Shown one piece after another: positions 53,996 through 64,000 of a stretch of 64,000 nucleotides of DNA; within the stretch, counting starts at the first letter, position 1, and every line of letters begins with the position of its first letter. Source of the stretch: Trametes villosa (lineage: Eukaryota > Basidiomycota > Agaricomycetes > Polyporales > Polyporaceae); the NCBI GenBank assembly GCA_002964805.2, contig PUDQ02000014.1, forward strand, positions 620,001-684,000. Reading direction: 5' to 3'. Made by a program: the position numbers and the translations under genes. The notes beneath the pieces are model-generated. The model was not told the DNA's origin. It did not search any database and saw only the letters and a list, made by a program, of their open reading frames with translations.

Positions 53996-55831
53996 CTATT
54001 CAAAGTGAACATCTTCGTCGTCTTCATCGTCCAGCGGTATGAACCGCTTGCCTTCATCTCGCTACAGATCGTCGGGCCTTGTGAGTTATCGCACCATGCG
54101 CAACGCAATGACTCACCAGCTGGGCCTCAGCAAACATGGCGCGCCGGTCCCTGAGGCTCATAGGCTTGCTGGTGCTGGATGGTGGCGGCATGCCGCCGAC
54201 CTGCGCTCCAGTCGGGGTTGCAACGGGCAGGGTCCGCCTACGCAATGAGTCCTCCAGACCGACGTTGGACGCCCCGAGCCCACGGGCAGGTGTGATCGGC
54301 GTTGTCGGCGTATATGAGAGGCGCGCCAAACGGACAAGGTTCTCATGTTTAATCTCTCGAGAGGCGGTTGCTGCAGAAGCGAGATTGTTCATTAGGCTCA
54401 GAGACGAGTCGCTGTTGCCAGACAGGGAGCGGGAGCTAGACGGCGTAGCCGCGGGAGCCGCGTCGTGTTGTCCAGGGTGCATCAAGGGGCCGAGCTCATG
54501 GGCAGCAGCAGGTTGTGAAGTACGAGACACCGAAGAATGGGTGGCGTTCCCGTTCGATGACAGATGCACGGGTGTATGCGGCACGGAGTTGGAGATAGCA
54601 CGAGAGCGAGAGCGGGTGAGAGCGCCAGGGCCATTCCGCGCAAGAGGAGAGGGGGTGACATGCACAGCTCGAGATCTCAGAATGCGGCCGGAAGGACCTT
54701 GAAGCATAGTCTGAGGAGAGGTCCGAGAGAGAGCGACCGCGGGCGGGATTTCTGGAGGCGGAGGCGGCGCTGTAGTATTCTGGTCAATAGACCGACCGAC
54801 GACGACTGGCCGAATCCCTTTCACAGACCCTCCCCTGGTGCTAGGGGACCTTGTAGGCCTGTCCAATTCGTCCAGAGTAGTGTCTAGCCGACGTTTCTTG
54901 CGCCCGGTAGGACTCGACGCAAGATCACAGGAGATAGAGAGACCGGAAGACCGGGTACGAGAGCGTCCAGAGACCTGGGAGCGTCCATGTCCAGGTATAG
55001 AGCCAGCAGCCTTAGGTGCAGAGGCGCGCCAGGGAGCTTCTTGTCGTAGCTCTAGTATGCTGTCCTTCACGCGGTCGCGCGCATTTTCGATATGAAGCGG
55101 CACGGTCTGTAGGAGAGGCAAGATGGGTAGTAACGCCGTTAGCAGCTGCGCTTGCTGTTGCTGGATGGTTTGGAGTGCTTGCGATTGGGTCTGGTTAAGC
55201 TGAACAACCGACCGTGGATGAGTATCGAGTAGTAGGGGCGTAGGATAACACCAAACGCACCGAGCTGAGAGTATCGATCTTCTTGTCCAGGGCATGGAGA
55301 CGGCTCGATAGATGCGATAGATCCTTGGCCATATCACGGACATCCAAGCTTTGAGCAGGGGTGCCTATACTTTTCTGCAGCTCTGTCTGGCATCGGTTTG
55401 CTAAACCACAGCTTCCAAGTCAACAGTGTTCACGATCCCGCGCATATATGCATCGCGAACGCACCAAGTCCACTGATGCGGTCCATGACCACTTCGTGAT
55501 CGTTCTGATACAGCTTCTGCACGGCGACGAGCTCGCTCTTCGCAGAGTCCACACCGGCGGTGAGCTGCGTAACACGGTCCGTGAACTTCTCCAAGTGTGT
55601 TTGCGTATCGTGAAGGAGGATCCGAGTCGAGGCACCGGCTTTGTCAATGGGTGCAATCGTAGGCATGCGCTTGCTGGCGAGGGTGCTCGTACTTGTCGCG
55701 GTGGAGGATGGGACTTGGGAGGATCCCGTCTTGCGCAGGAGATGTCCCCATAGCGCAGTGGAGGCGGTTGTTCGTCCTAGAGGGCGCTGAAAGCGCGTGT
55801 TTGCCTCCGAGTCCGCGAGGTTATCCATCAT
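53996..55831 (-). CDS. Coiled-coil and Ser/Arg-rich protein of unknown function
   Basis: Model: complement(join(53996..54061, 54117..55199, 55261..55400, 55465..55831)), 551 residues, three introns in frame. Residues about 70-200 are helical: HLEKFTDRVTQLTAGVDSAK, HLSSRLHALDKKIDTLSS, then a Gln-rich LNQTQSQALQTIQQQQAQLL. The long middle part is Ser/Pro/Arg-rich with RSRTRSSG-type stretches and many SP/TP sites. The protein ends in a short acidic tail (PLDDEDDEDVHFE). This resembles a regulated nuclear or cytoskeletal scaffold; I recognise no family. Confidence 0.7.
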
Positions 55832-56004
55832 CGCGTTCCCGGATGTAGAGAAGCAGGAAAGTGCGGTGAAGTCAGCGAAGCGTAGCAGAGCGTACTGGTG
55901 GTGGTACTGTCGAAAGGAAAGTGAACGAGATTGATCGCGACCGACACTCTACTGGTGCTATATCCACATCTGGCTATGAATGCAACCATTGCAACCCTCA
56001 TATC

Positions 56005-56086
56005 TCTCTGTTAGTATATCGGTTAGTACACGCGCCTGTCATTGACCTGGCCGCGCGAAAGCGGGGTTCGACTCCCCGACAGAGAG
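56005..56086 (+). tRNA. tRNA-Asp(GTC) with a 10-nt intron
   Basis: Acceptor stem TCTCTGT pairs with ACAGAGA (56079-56085), discriminator G. D arm GTAT...GTAC. Anticodon stem CGCGC/GCGCG with anticodon GTC at 56038-56040. T arm CGGGG TTCGACT CCCCG. The intron TTGACCTGGC (56042-56051) lies after the base 3' of the anticodon, the canonical place; the mature length is 72 nt. A pol III terminator follows (CTTTTTG, 56092-56098). It sits between two minus-strand protein genes. Confidence 0.92.
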
Positions 56087-56221
56087 CATGTCTTTTTGCC
56101 CATCCATGTGCCACCAAAGGCGAATGATTTGACGCATTACGCAGACGGCCCGAGAGGAACATGTTACAATGTAAAACACTCTTCATACACTATGGTACAC
56201 ATTACAATCTCCACATTATCG

Positions 56222-57059
56222 TCACGCCTTGCTTCCCGCAGATTCGTCGGTCTGAAGGGTCCAGGACTGAATATCCTCGAGTGGCAATTGACTCCAGTGT
56301 CCGAATGCCTGCAACAGAGATAATCAGTGTGGTGGAGGGATAAAGCACTGATAATCTTACGCGATCCAAGAGATCGAGGAGTTTTGCAGCATCGGCATCG
56401 GCCTCTTCTTTGGCCTGCACGTTGCGGTGCATCTGAGATTGAAGTTCAGAGTTCTCCTCGGTGAGCTGGGACACGAGGAGATCAGCGGACACGCAGAAGA
56501 CGCGTGGTGTCGGTGTTGGTAGGTACCTGAGACAATTCTGCTCGAAGCCGGTCGCGTTCCCTCTCGAGCAGCGGCACGGTTCTCGCCCTCACTGCGCCTC
56601 GAGGCTGGAGCTCCTCTCTCCAGACATCCTTGCCGTCGTAGCCAGCCTGTCTTCTTGCGCGGGCAGCAGTTACGACGGCGTGAAGGTTGTCAAGGTTCTC
56701 CCTGACGTTGTACTTCTTGAACAGCTCCTCGCAGTTCTCCTATAGAGGGGGATTATGAGCGCGACACGCAGCCTGGAAGCGTGTCATTGCATCCGTACGG
56801 TAATGGAAGACTCGAGCCGGCTGGAGACGAGGTTGAAGATCGTGGCCGCGTTCTCCGGCTGCTCGTCGCACCAGAGTGAGAAACACTCGGCGAAGTCCTC
56901 ATAGCTGTCCGAGCCACCCGTCAGACGGCGTTTCGGTGCGCCCACAATCGATGGCACTCACGTCCATTTGTGCGCGGACCTTTGTATGGCGAGCTGGAGC
57001 GCGGAATGAAAGTACGTCCACCTCTTGCTGCCTGCCTGTGTCGACGCGTTGGACGCCAT
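56222..57059 (-). CDS. NNF1: Kinetochore MIND/Mis12-complex subunit Nnf1 (PMF1 family)
   Basis: Model: complement(join(56222..56308, 56361..56465, 56527..56739, 56799..56904, 56962..57059)), 202 residues, a typical size. The sequence runs RWTYFHSALQLAIQRSAHKW, YEDFAECF, then the central ENCEELFKKYNVRENLDNLH and VWREELQPRGAVRARTVPLL, followed by a coiled coil (QLTEENSELQSQMHRNVQ) and a C-terminal FGHWSQLPLEDIQSW. This order is that of the Nnf1 family. Nnf1 forms a dimer with Mis12/Mtw1 in the MIND complex, linking inner kinetochore (CENP-C) to Ndc80. All five exons join in frame. Confidence 0.88.
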
Positions 57060-58265
57060 GTTCGAGGCGCGTGGCGGAGTTTGAACCCGTCTGTGGGCGT
57101 TGTGGCGTGGGCGCCTGCAGGCACGCTAGGCGCCAGCGCTCGAGAATTCGGTTTCAGCCGCCGCCAGCAGCTCCTTGTGCTGCTACACAACGCCCGTACA
57201 CAACGGCGACAGCCCGCACAAAACCGCGAATAAAACAAACCAGGTAGGCAACCCGCATCACGCTATTTCGACATCAGTGTCTAACAACCCGGTCGCTTTA
57301 TCCCCGGCGTCGCAGCCTTCCATGCAACAGCCCCTCCCACATGAGCCGTAGTGTGGATGTCGGTGGATACCCTCTCGGGAGCTATCCGTAGAGGTCGCCT
57401 CGCCTCAGCCAACGGCTCAGCACAAGGCTTGCGGAATGTGGGTGTCGGGCCGCCTTCTTGTCTGTAAGGCCGACAACGAGCCCCCCATTTCCTCCATCGC
57501 CGTTTTTTCGCGGCGCAACCTGCCAAAAAGTGACGGTGCGATTCACTTCTTCCCATGTACGGACGATCGAGCCGCACAGGTCTCCTCGTTACGTTGCCAT
57601 ATGAGGCTATTCCGATCCACCGGACGCCGCTCAACGAGCAGCATGGGCACCTGGCGACGCCCTGCGATGCCCCGTGTACACAAGGGCGGCAGGAATTGTA
57701 AGCCCGCTATGATTGTGAGCAACGCACAGGCCGAGGATGGAAAGTGCGGCTGGGTGTGGAAATCCTCCCTAGGCGCAGCGAAACCACTCCGAGGTCTGTC
57801 GTTTCAACCATTATCGTGTCACCCGCTTCACTGGGACCGACTCCGCTAATTGTCCATCCTTTGTTGAAGAGCCGTGCGCTAGGTTCTGATGAGCGCAAGC
57901 TACCAACTCCGACGGTACCTCTGGTATTCCGTGTGGAAGAAGCCTGCGGAGACTTTACCGAATACTCTGTTTAGGCAGGAGTGGCACGCCCTGGTGCCAC
58001 GCAGCGCTGGAGGCCGTGCTGGCCTCCTTCCTCTTGCATCGTATACTGCCCTACAGCCGCACAACAGGAGCCCTCAATAGAGCACCGGAATGATCTGAGG
58101 TGACTCTGACTTTAAAAAGCGTATATGTAACCGCCCTGCATTCCCAGCAGCCCCACTCTCCGCCTCCCTCCCATCCCTCCCGCCGTACCCTCCCCCCGTC
58201 ATTTCGAGGTTCGTTGCGCTACCCGTTCCGTCCGCAGTAGGACTCATTCATCTCCTTGAGCCTAG
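57060..58265. promoter_or_regulatory. Divergent intergenic region
   Basis: 1.2 kb between NNF1 (-) and the leucine-rich protein gene (+), both reading outward. No gene is supported. A pyrimidine-rich run (58140-58250) just before 58266 is typical of a fungal promoter; TTTAAAAAG at about 58111 is a TATA-like candidate. Confidence 0.45.
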
Positions 58266-59741
58266 ATGAACGCAGCAGGCATCGCCAACACTCTATCCGG
58301 CAATAGGGCAGCTAGCACGACGTGCTTCCTTCCACCCAACGGTGGCGGTGGCGCCCCGCACCCCACGTCCAGAGAACTCTCTGTCTCCATTCCCATCGCG
58401 CTACACGCCGACGCCCGCCCTGCCACACCAAGCGTTAGGTACGCTCCCGCCGACCACGCGGAGAATGACCACCATGACGAGCGCACTGTGGTCGATCCCA
58501 GCGAATGGGCGTCCCACTTTGACCTACCCACGAACTTCGCCCGGCTTATGCCGACGTGCGATCGTGCCAAGTCCTCCCCCTTGAGCTTGGAGTGCGTCTA
58601 TCGTGGCCCAGGACCCTTCCGACTCTCCATTCCTGAAGACGGCGCTGCCGAGAGGGCAAGGGAGCCCGACACTACTCTCGCCACGCTGGATGACATCCTT
58701 CGGCGCTATCGAGACCAGATCACCTCTCTGCGTTTCGATGCGACGTCCCTACCGAACCCCAAGGATGCCGAGGAGATGGCCGCTCTCGTCGACTTCCCTC
58801 TCTCCTGGAACATGGAGTCCCGCTGCACCTACGTGGATGGCCATCCTAGCCCCATTCCCGTTCTCTCGCAGTTGCGCTCTCTCGAGGTCCACACAAGCCG
58901 GCGGCTTTCTGTGAGGTCGCTGCTGCAATTCCTGCAGTTCACCCCTATGCTGCAGACGCTGGCCATTCACAACAACAACCTCCACCAATCCGTGCTTCCC
59001 GAGACGTGCAGCGACGTGCCGAAGGTCAACTTGCCACACATGCAGCAGGTTGTGCTGCAGGGCCTTTTCGCCGGCGTGGCAGACGATATTATCTCCAGAC
59101 TCGTCATGAACGCTCGCACGCGCGTGAGTGTTTATGTCAAGCCAGCCTTCCCGTCGCAACCCCTCTCCCCGTTGCGCGCCCTCTGCTCTACGATCCGCCA
59201 CGCCTGTCTCTCCTACACCGCCCTCAACCGGGGCGACGGCTGGGGGCGCAAAGACAGCTACCGCTTCACCTTCTCCGACGTCGACCCGCGCGTCCAGGTG
59301 CACTGGGACTGGGAGGTCTCCCCGGGCGACCCTGCCAGCCTCTTTCAGATCACCCTCGACCCCGGCGCCGCGCTCACGCAGGTGCGCACGCTCACCGTCT
59401 CGCTCAACAACGTCCAGCCGAGCTTCCTCGACTGGTACACCGTCCTCAAGCCGTTCCCGTCGCTCCGGCACCTGGACCTACACGTCACGCAGCCGGGGCC
59501 CGACCCACGGGACCCGCTCGCCTGCGGGTGCCGCACAGCCACGTTCCGCTTCAGGGGCGCGGCGCTGCTCCAGAAGGTCGCGAACGTCCCGCTGATGTTC
59601 GCGCTCGGGCTCGCCGAGCACTTCGCGGGGCGGCCGGAGGGCGCGTTGCCGGGCGGGACGCCGGTGATCTTTGGGTCGTCGATTGGGAGGAAGCTCTACT
59701 CTGCCACCTGGAAGTGCATGGTGCGTCGGGGGGCGGAGTGA
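58266..59741 (+). CDS. Leucine-rich-repeat-like protein (F-box/LRR type without visible F-box)
   Basis: A single exon of 491 residues. From about residue 190 the sequence shows repeated LRR-like beta/alpha units: LSQLRSLEVHTSRRLSVRSL, LQTLAIHNNNLH, LPHMQQVVLQGLF, VRTLTVSLNNVQ, PFPSLRHLDLHVTQ. Many basidiomycete F-box proteins have this irregular LRR C-terminus, but no F-box is visible in the Ser/Pro-rich N-terminus. A substrate-receptor role is possible but unproven. The ATG is preceded by a pyrimidine-rich leader. The acidic DDILRRYRDQITSLRFDA segment (residues about 135-155) starts the globular part. Confidence 0.7.
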   Translation: MNAAGIANTLSGNRAASTTCFLPPNGGGGAPHPTSRELSVSIPIALHADARPATPSVRYAPADHAENDHHDERTVVDPSEWASHFDLPTNFARLMPTCDRAKSSPLSLECVYRGPGPFRLSIPEDGAAERAREPDTTLATLDDILRRYRDQITSLRFDATSLPNPKDAEEMAALVDFPLSWNMESRCTYVDGHPSPIPVLSQLRSLEVHTSRRLSVRSLLQFLQFTPMLQTLAIHNNNLHQSVLPETCSDVPKVNLPHMQQVVLQGLFAGVADDIISRLVMNARTRVSVYVKPAFPSQPLSPLRALCSTIRHACLSYTALNRGDGWGRKDSYRFTFSDVDPRVQVHWDWEVSPGDPASLFQITLDPGAALTQVRTLTVSLNNVQPSFLDWYTVLKPFPSLRHLDLHVTQPGPDPRDPLACGCRTATFRFRGAALLQKVANVPLMFALGLAEHFAGRPEGALPGGTPVIFGSSIGRKLYSATWKCMVRRGAE

Positions 59742-60182
59742 GCAATGGTGCTACGGGACGGTACATGTGAACGCCTTCGTCTTCTCTCGTGAGCCATTCA
59801 ATCGCCTATGACACCTTCTATTACCTCAATGCGCTGCGCAGACTCAGCTACCTTATTCATACGATCCCTAATTATGCGCCTTTGTATACACGTACATCCA
59901 CTCCTATGTTTCTATGGTCCGCTATGCCGTCCTGTACACTCATCTGCGGGAATGTCTATACCTTGCCCGGAACAAGCTGCAGCTCACCCTAAACGTCCGT
60001 CGACTCGGAACACTGCACGTGTTTTGGCAACACGCAAGAAGCCTCAAGAAAACACGACCAACGGGTATAAATATTGCAACGCGCACGATGTACAATACTT
60101 ACAGCATAGGAATCTACTCAATACAGGACACAATACAACATTCTGGGCTACAGCGTACATATGCACCACAGCAGTCGGTCAG
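59742..60182. other. Convergent intergenic region
   Basis: 441 bp between the stop codons of the leucine-rich protein (+) and the RING-HC protein (-); 3' UTR-like sequence only. Confidence 0.45.
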
Positions 60183-62063
60183 TTAGTCAATGCTCTCGTT
60201 GTCGCTTTCTTCAGTCCACACCTCCGAATCGGTGTTGTCGTACACCTCCGCCGCCTCGTCCCTCGGGACGAGCTTGTGCGCGACCCACGAGCCGTCCAGC
60301 GGGTCGTGGATCATGCGCCACCGGTCCGGCCGGTCGTACATGTCCGCGAGCACCCAGTCCATGAACTCCTCGCCCGTCTCGTCGTCGGGGTGCAGCTCGA
60401 TGTTCCACCCGAGGTAGATCAGGTTGTCGTCCTCGACCATCGCGGTCAGGCCCGTCTCGTGCATGTAGCGCATCTGGAAGATCTCGATCATCTGCAGCGT
60501 CGCGCCGCGGCGGAGCATCTTGAAGTCCTCCGAGTCCGCGTCGAGGTAGGGGTAGTCGTCCGTGGACACGTGCGTCGAGGGCGGGGCCCAGCGCGGGGTG
60601 ACGTACGGCCCGTGGTACCCCTCCTCGTCCTCGCCGGTGCCGTACCCATCGAACGACCAGTACCCATCCTCGCCGTCCTCGTCCTCCTCATCGAAGTCCT
60701 CGTTGTCTTCGTCATCCATATCCTCGTTATCGTCGTCTTCGTCTGTACTCCAGTACTCTGCGAACTCGGTGGGATCGCGGAAGATGCCCGCCCAGGGATC
60801 GCCCTCTTCCGGCGGAGGGGATGGTCGGGCGGTACCGGGAAGCGCCTTGTTCTTATCCAGGGCAGATGCGAGTGATTTCACAAGGTATAGAGGTATCGGT
60901 CGGGTGGACACGACCGCGCGGCAGCACGGGCAGGTCTTCTTCCGGTAGAGTACGGCGTCTGGGTAGTCGTCATCGTGCATCTCATCCTCCCCGGGAGGCG
61001 CAGTCTTGAACCACTCTAGCAGGCATCCCATGCAAAGCACATGGCCGCATGGGGACAGACTGGAAGACATGAGCGACACCACGACTGATGTCGCATGTAA
61101 TCACCACGCACCCGTAAGGCTTAAGCAGGAGGTCCATGCATATCTGGCACGTTAAGTTACTCTCGACAGTCGCGACAAGCTGTTGAGAAAACGATCAGCT
61201 ACTGACTCAACTATACAGCAAGGTATCCTATACCTCGTCTGACTTCTTGGTCTGGCGCTTGAGCTTGTCGACTTCCATGCGCTGAGCACGGTGCGACTGA
61301 GGTGCAGTCAATATCTTCCCATTCCTGTCGAGAGGCTAGTACACACCTCGTTCGTCGTCGTCAATTCGGCCCTCAGCTCATCAATGACCTGATGAAAGCG
61401 TTTAGGTAGACTTCGCCTCATCGATAGAGAGGTCGCACCTTGCTCTGCTTATGGATCGTCTTCTTGGACATAGCCACTTGCTGCACGCGAACAGTCAGAA
61501 GAAGATTCTTGTCCCAGCACACACAAGCGCACCTTCCGGAGGTTCTCCACTTCCTGCTTCATGCGCTGATAGTCGGCGTGCGCCAACGGGCCAGTGTACG
61601 TCGGCTCATCGACACTGTCGGGGATTTCCGGGGTCGCCGTTTTCCTGCTGTGACGCGCACCCGCTTCGCGCGATCGTGATCGCTCCTTGCGCTTCGCCCT
61701 CGCGGACTGCGTGCTCGCCGGTCGCTCGAAGTCCTGGACAATGTTCGTCACGATGGACGGGTCATCGCCGTCGATCCACACCGTCTGCGGGCGCGACCGC
61801 GGCTTCGCCTTGTTGCGCCCCCGCTCGGCCGCATCGTCTTGGTGGGAGGAGCGCAGCACGACCACATTCGACGACGAGGGGAGCACACTTGGCCCAGCGA
61901 TCGTCGTGGGCCGCTTCACACGTGCCTCCGGGGAGCGTGACTTGCGACGACGAGCGGATGGAGCAGCGGGCTGTGCCGGCGCGTTGTGCACACGGTTCTC
62001 TCGCTGGCGAAGAGACCCGGACGAGCGACGAGTCGCAGAGAGGTTGGCGGATTGAGGCGGCAT
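60183..62063 (-). CDS. RING-HC protein with coiled coil and acidic C-terminus, probable E3 ligase
   Basis: Model: complement(join(60183..61059, 61112..61179, 61234..61296, 61347..61388, 61439..61480, 61533..62063)), 540 residues. The N-terminal 170 residues are basic and disordered. A coiled coil is spread over four small exons (42, 42, 63 and 68 nt; VIDELRAELTTTNE...). It leads into a C3HC4 RING: CQIC (about 237-240), CGHVLCMGC, then after a 25-residue insert CPCC. The C-terminus has a long Asp/Glu tract and a tryptophan-rich globular end. Coiled coil plus RING suggests a dimeric ubiquitin ligase, probably nuclear. The substrate is unknown. Confidence 0.82.
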
Positions 62064-64000
62064 GGGTACTAGTCTCGAGTGGTAGTCGGCTATGGTGTCT
62101 TCGGGTTGCGCTGCGCCCTTTGTTCGATGGGATCCTGAGATATGTATGTGTAGCTGGACACTCACAATGCTACCACAGATGCTTTCCCCCAGCTTCTCAG
62201 ATACGGTGTGCTATCCGTAGCTGGAGGTCGGGATGAGAGGAGGTTGCAATACAGCTTGAGTGCTTGTGGTGAGACGAGAGGACCGGAGTCAGTTTAGGCT
62301 TTTTACGTAATCAGAGACCAGTCTCGTGAAGTTATCTGCGCGCTTACAGTACAATTGATCTTGTACTAACCACGCGTCCGTTGCGCCGGGCCACTGGCTT
62401 ACATTCTCCGAGGCGAACCACAGTACTTATGTTCAGATACTCGCGAGGGCTCAAAAGCATTGGACTTGCGGTCCTCATGACGGGAGTCGGTTGTATGTGA
62501 ATATCACCCGCGGTGCGTGCTCATGAGTATTCAATCTAGTATCCGTTGAACATCACGCCAATGATAATAACTCAATGATAATAACTCGATCCATGACGTT
62601 TTGGGATCAAGCTTAAGTGAGCAGGCCGGCAAACAGTAGTCCCAGCTATCTGCCACAGGCCTAGAAAGGAACGGCAGGGGGTAGAGCTATGCTAAGAAGC
62701 GGTCGCGACATCAACCAGCCGGGGTTTCTCTCCGCCCGTGTGCTACCCATCGTTTTAATATCGTCGGGCCGACCATGTTGCCTTGCATCCTCACTCTGCA
62801 TTTAGGCGGATCGTTGCAGCGTTCTCGCCAGCCTACCATTTGAGCGGGATCGTTCCAGGGAGTCAGTTCGCGTCAAGAAGTTAGCATATGGCCCGCGCTA
62901 TGACTTCGAACCGTGCCTAAACCGCTCCCAGTCGACATGAATGGCTGCCTCGAAAACGAGCAAACCCGCCGCCTCGGGCAGTCGCAGTGGCGCCACCAAA
63001 ATAGCTGACTTGTACTAGGAAGAGGTCTGGCCGTATCTCCAGGCCCATGCCTTCCCGGTACGGGCGGAAACTAACGAGAGCGGCTCGTCGCACACATCCA
63101 ATATTGAGACCTCCAGGCAGGGCCGGCAGCGCGGCGGGGGAAGGCTTCCAATCCTAGTTTGTATGTCGAGCAGATGGGATTTTGCGTGTCCGGGGTCCCG
63201 TAGATTACATACCTTGTTTATTCGCGTGGGGGTTTGTGCGGCCGGGATGTCATCGGTGCTACATGATCGCGGTGCGCGGCCGTGTACGATGTTAGAGTTT
63301 CGTGCTCTTCGTAGCACTGTTTGGGAAGAACCAAATCAATCGCTGATCAGAAGCTTTGGACAGTTTCAACCGCATGAGTCTGCAGTGACGGCAATACTCT
63401 AGGAAGGTATGATACCTAGATCTGTGACCCACAAACTCGCTAGGATAATCCTGTAATCATAGCGCTAGCTCTGGATAGGGCACCGATCTATAGACAGCTC
63501 AAAGTTAGAGCGTTCGCTGGGAAGGGTGGTCTACGTGGCCAAACTAGGCTATGACGCTACGAGGATATAAAATGAGCCAATATGCCTGAGTTCCCCTCGT
63601 CTTCTGTATGGGTGAGAGAGAATACACACCACGGTGTCAAGCTTGGACACCAGCCTGGCTGGGTATTATCAGTGGACAGATCGTAGTCGCCGAAGAAGTC
63701 TACAGCCTCACCGATAAAGGAACCCTGAGCATTTATGTTGTTATCGATACCAATCCGAGAGCTTGTGTGTGCCCAGCGGATATAGAATAGGAAACGTTCA
63801 GGCACTCGCTTACTTGCCTTGCATGTGGGGTCAGCCGGCCCTCGGAGTTGAACGCACCCAATTCCCGGGGGTGTTCGCATGCAGGGACGCGCCGATCACG
63901 AGCTGGAGGTTCCCCGGTAGTGACATTCGGCTGGCTAGCTCTCTCCATGATGTCGGGGTACCTTTGACACGCAGGCTAGATCGAGGCCGGCTCGATTGGT
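62064..64000. other. Right end of the window, no supported gene
   Basis: About 1.9 kb. The part next to 62063 should be the promoter of the RING-HC gene. A minus-strand exon candidate begins at ATG 63948 (MERASQPNVTTGEPPARD...) and reaches a GTAAGC donor near 63814, but no continuation could be fixed. Nothing else was recognised. Confidence 0.4.

Noticed and set aside
57281..57849. Overlapping 117- and 137-codon frames on opposite strands
   Set aside because: Neither has motifs or coherent codon use; the interval is more likely the shared upstream region of two genes.
63557..63948. Minus-strand gene candidate at the right edge
   Set aside because: A plausible first exon and donor exist, but no acceptor gives a convincing continuation; kept only as a remark.

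Overview
The window is nuclear DNA of a filamentous basidiomycete, most likely an Agaricomycete of polypore type. Genes are dense, GC-rich and cut by many 50-75 nt GT-AG introns. Products match basidiomycete families (calcineurin A with C-terminal regulatory region, Ubc13, elongin C, Nnf1, a DCR2-like phosphatase). The transposons are hAT and LTR elements. All gene models were built by hand from splice sites and frame; no similarity search was run.

Layout. 1-195: 3' end of an isoprenylcysteine methyltransferase-like gene. 2970-5838: two related C2H2 zinc-finger genes in tandem. 6368-7406 (-): single-pass membrane protein. 8515-11184: calcineurin A. 11620-12516 (-) and 12771-13456 (+): UBC13 and elongin C, divergent over 254 bp. 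13831-15103: conserved coiled-coil protein. 15924-19908 (-): 1250-residue RING-H2 protein. 19909-24138: GC-rich stretch with one credible short gene (23128-23664). 24144-27860: gag-only LTR retrotransposon with a perfect 5-bp target duplication (GTATG). 27866-30561: ambiguous GC-rich sequence. 30562-31290: solo LTR of the same family. 31291-32382 plus 48539-48856: one host gene, truncated at its 5' side and split by a 16-kb insertion in an intron.

That insertion (32419-48506, target duplication GCATT) is the centre of interest. It is a minus-strand LTR retrotransposon with 288-bp LTRs. It keeps a 3' polypurine tract, an 849-residue 3' ORF and a broken gag, but has lost pol. A 5.1-kb hAT transposon sits in its 5' LTR with an 8-bp duplication (CGCGTCGT). 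A 5530-bp segment (hAT, LTR piece and gag start) is then present a second time in inverted orientation. This makes a 12.4-kb near-perfect palindrome (35988-48366, 1319-bp spacer) whose outer limit on both sides is the hAT terminus. The retrotransposon is also packed with short perfect hairpins, inside and outside its reading frames. The smaller retrotransposon looks self-primed in the Tf1 manner: an 11-nt sequence just inside its 5' LTR is the reverse complement of the expected mRNA 5' end.

48507-64000 returns to host genes: a small two-exon candidate, an inverted-repeat element, the DCR2-like phosphoesterase, a coiled-coil protein, an intron-containing tRNA-Asp, the kinetochore gene NNF1, a leucine-rich-repeat-like protein and a RING-HC protein. 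The host genes are housekeeping or regulatory and form no obvious pathway cluster. Ubiquitin functions do recur (UBC13, elongin C, two RING proteins).
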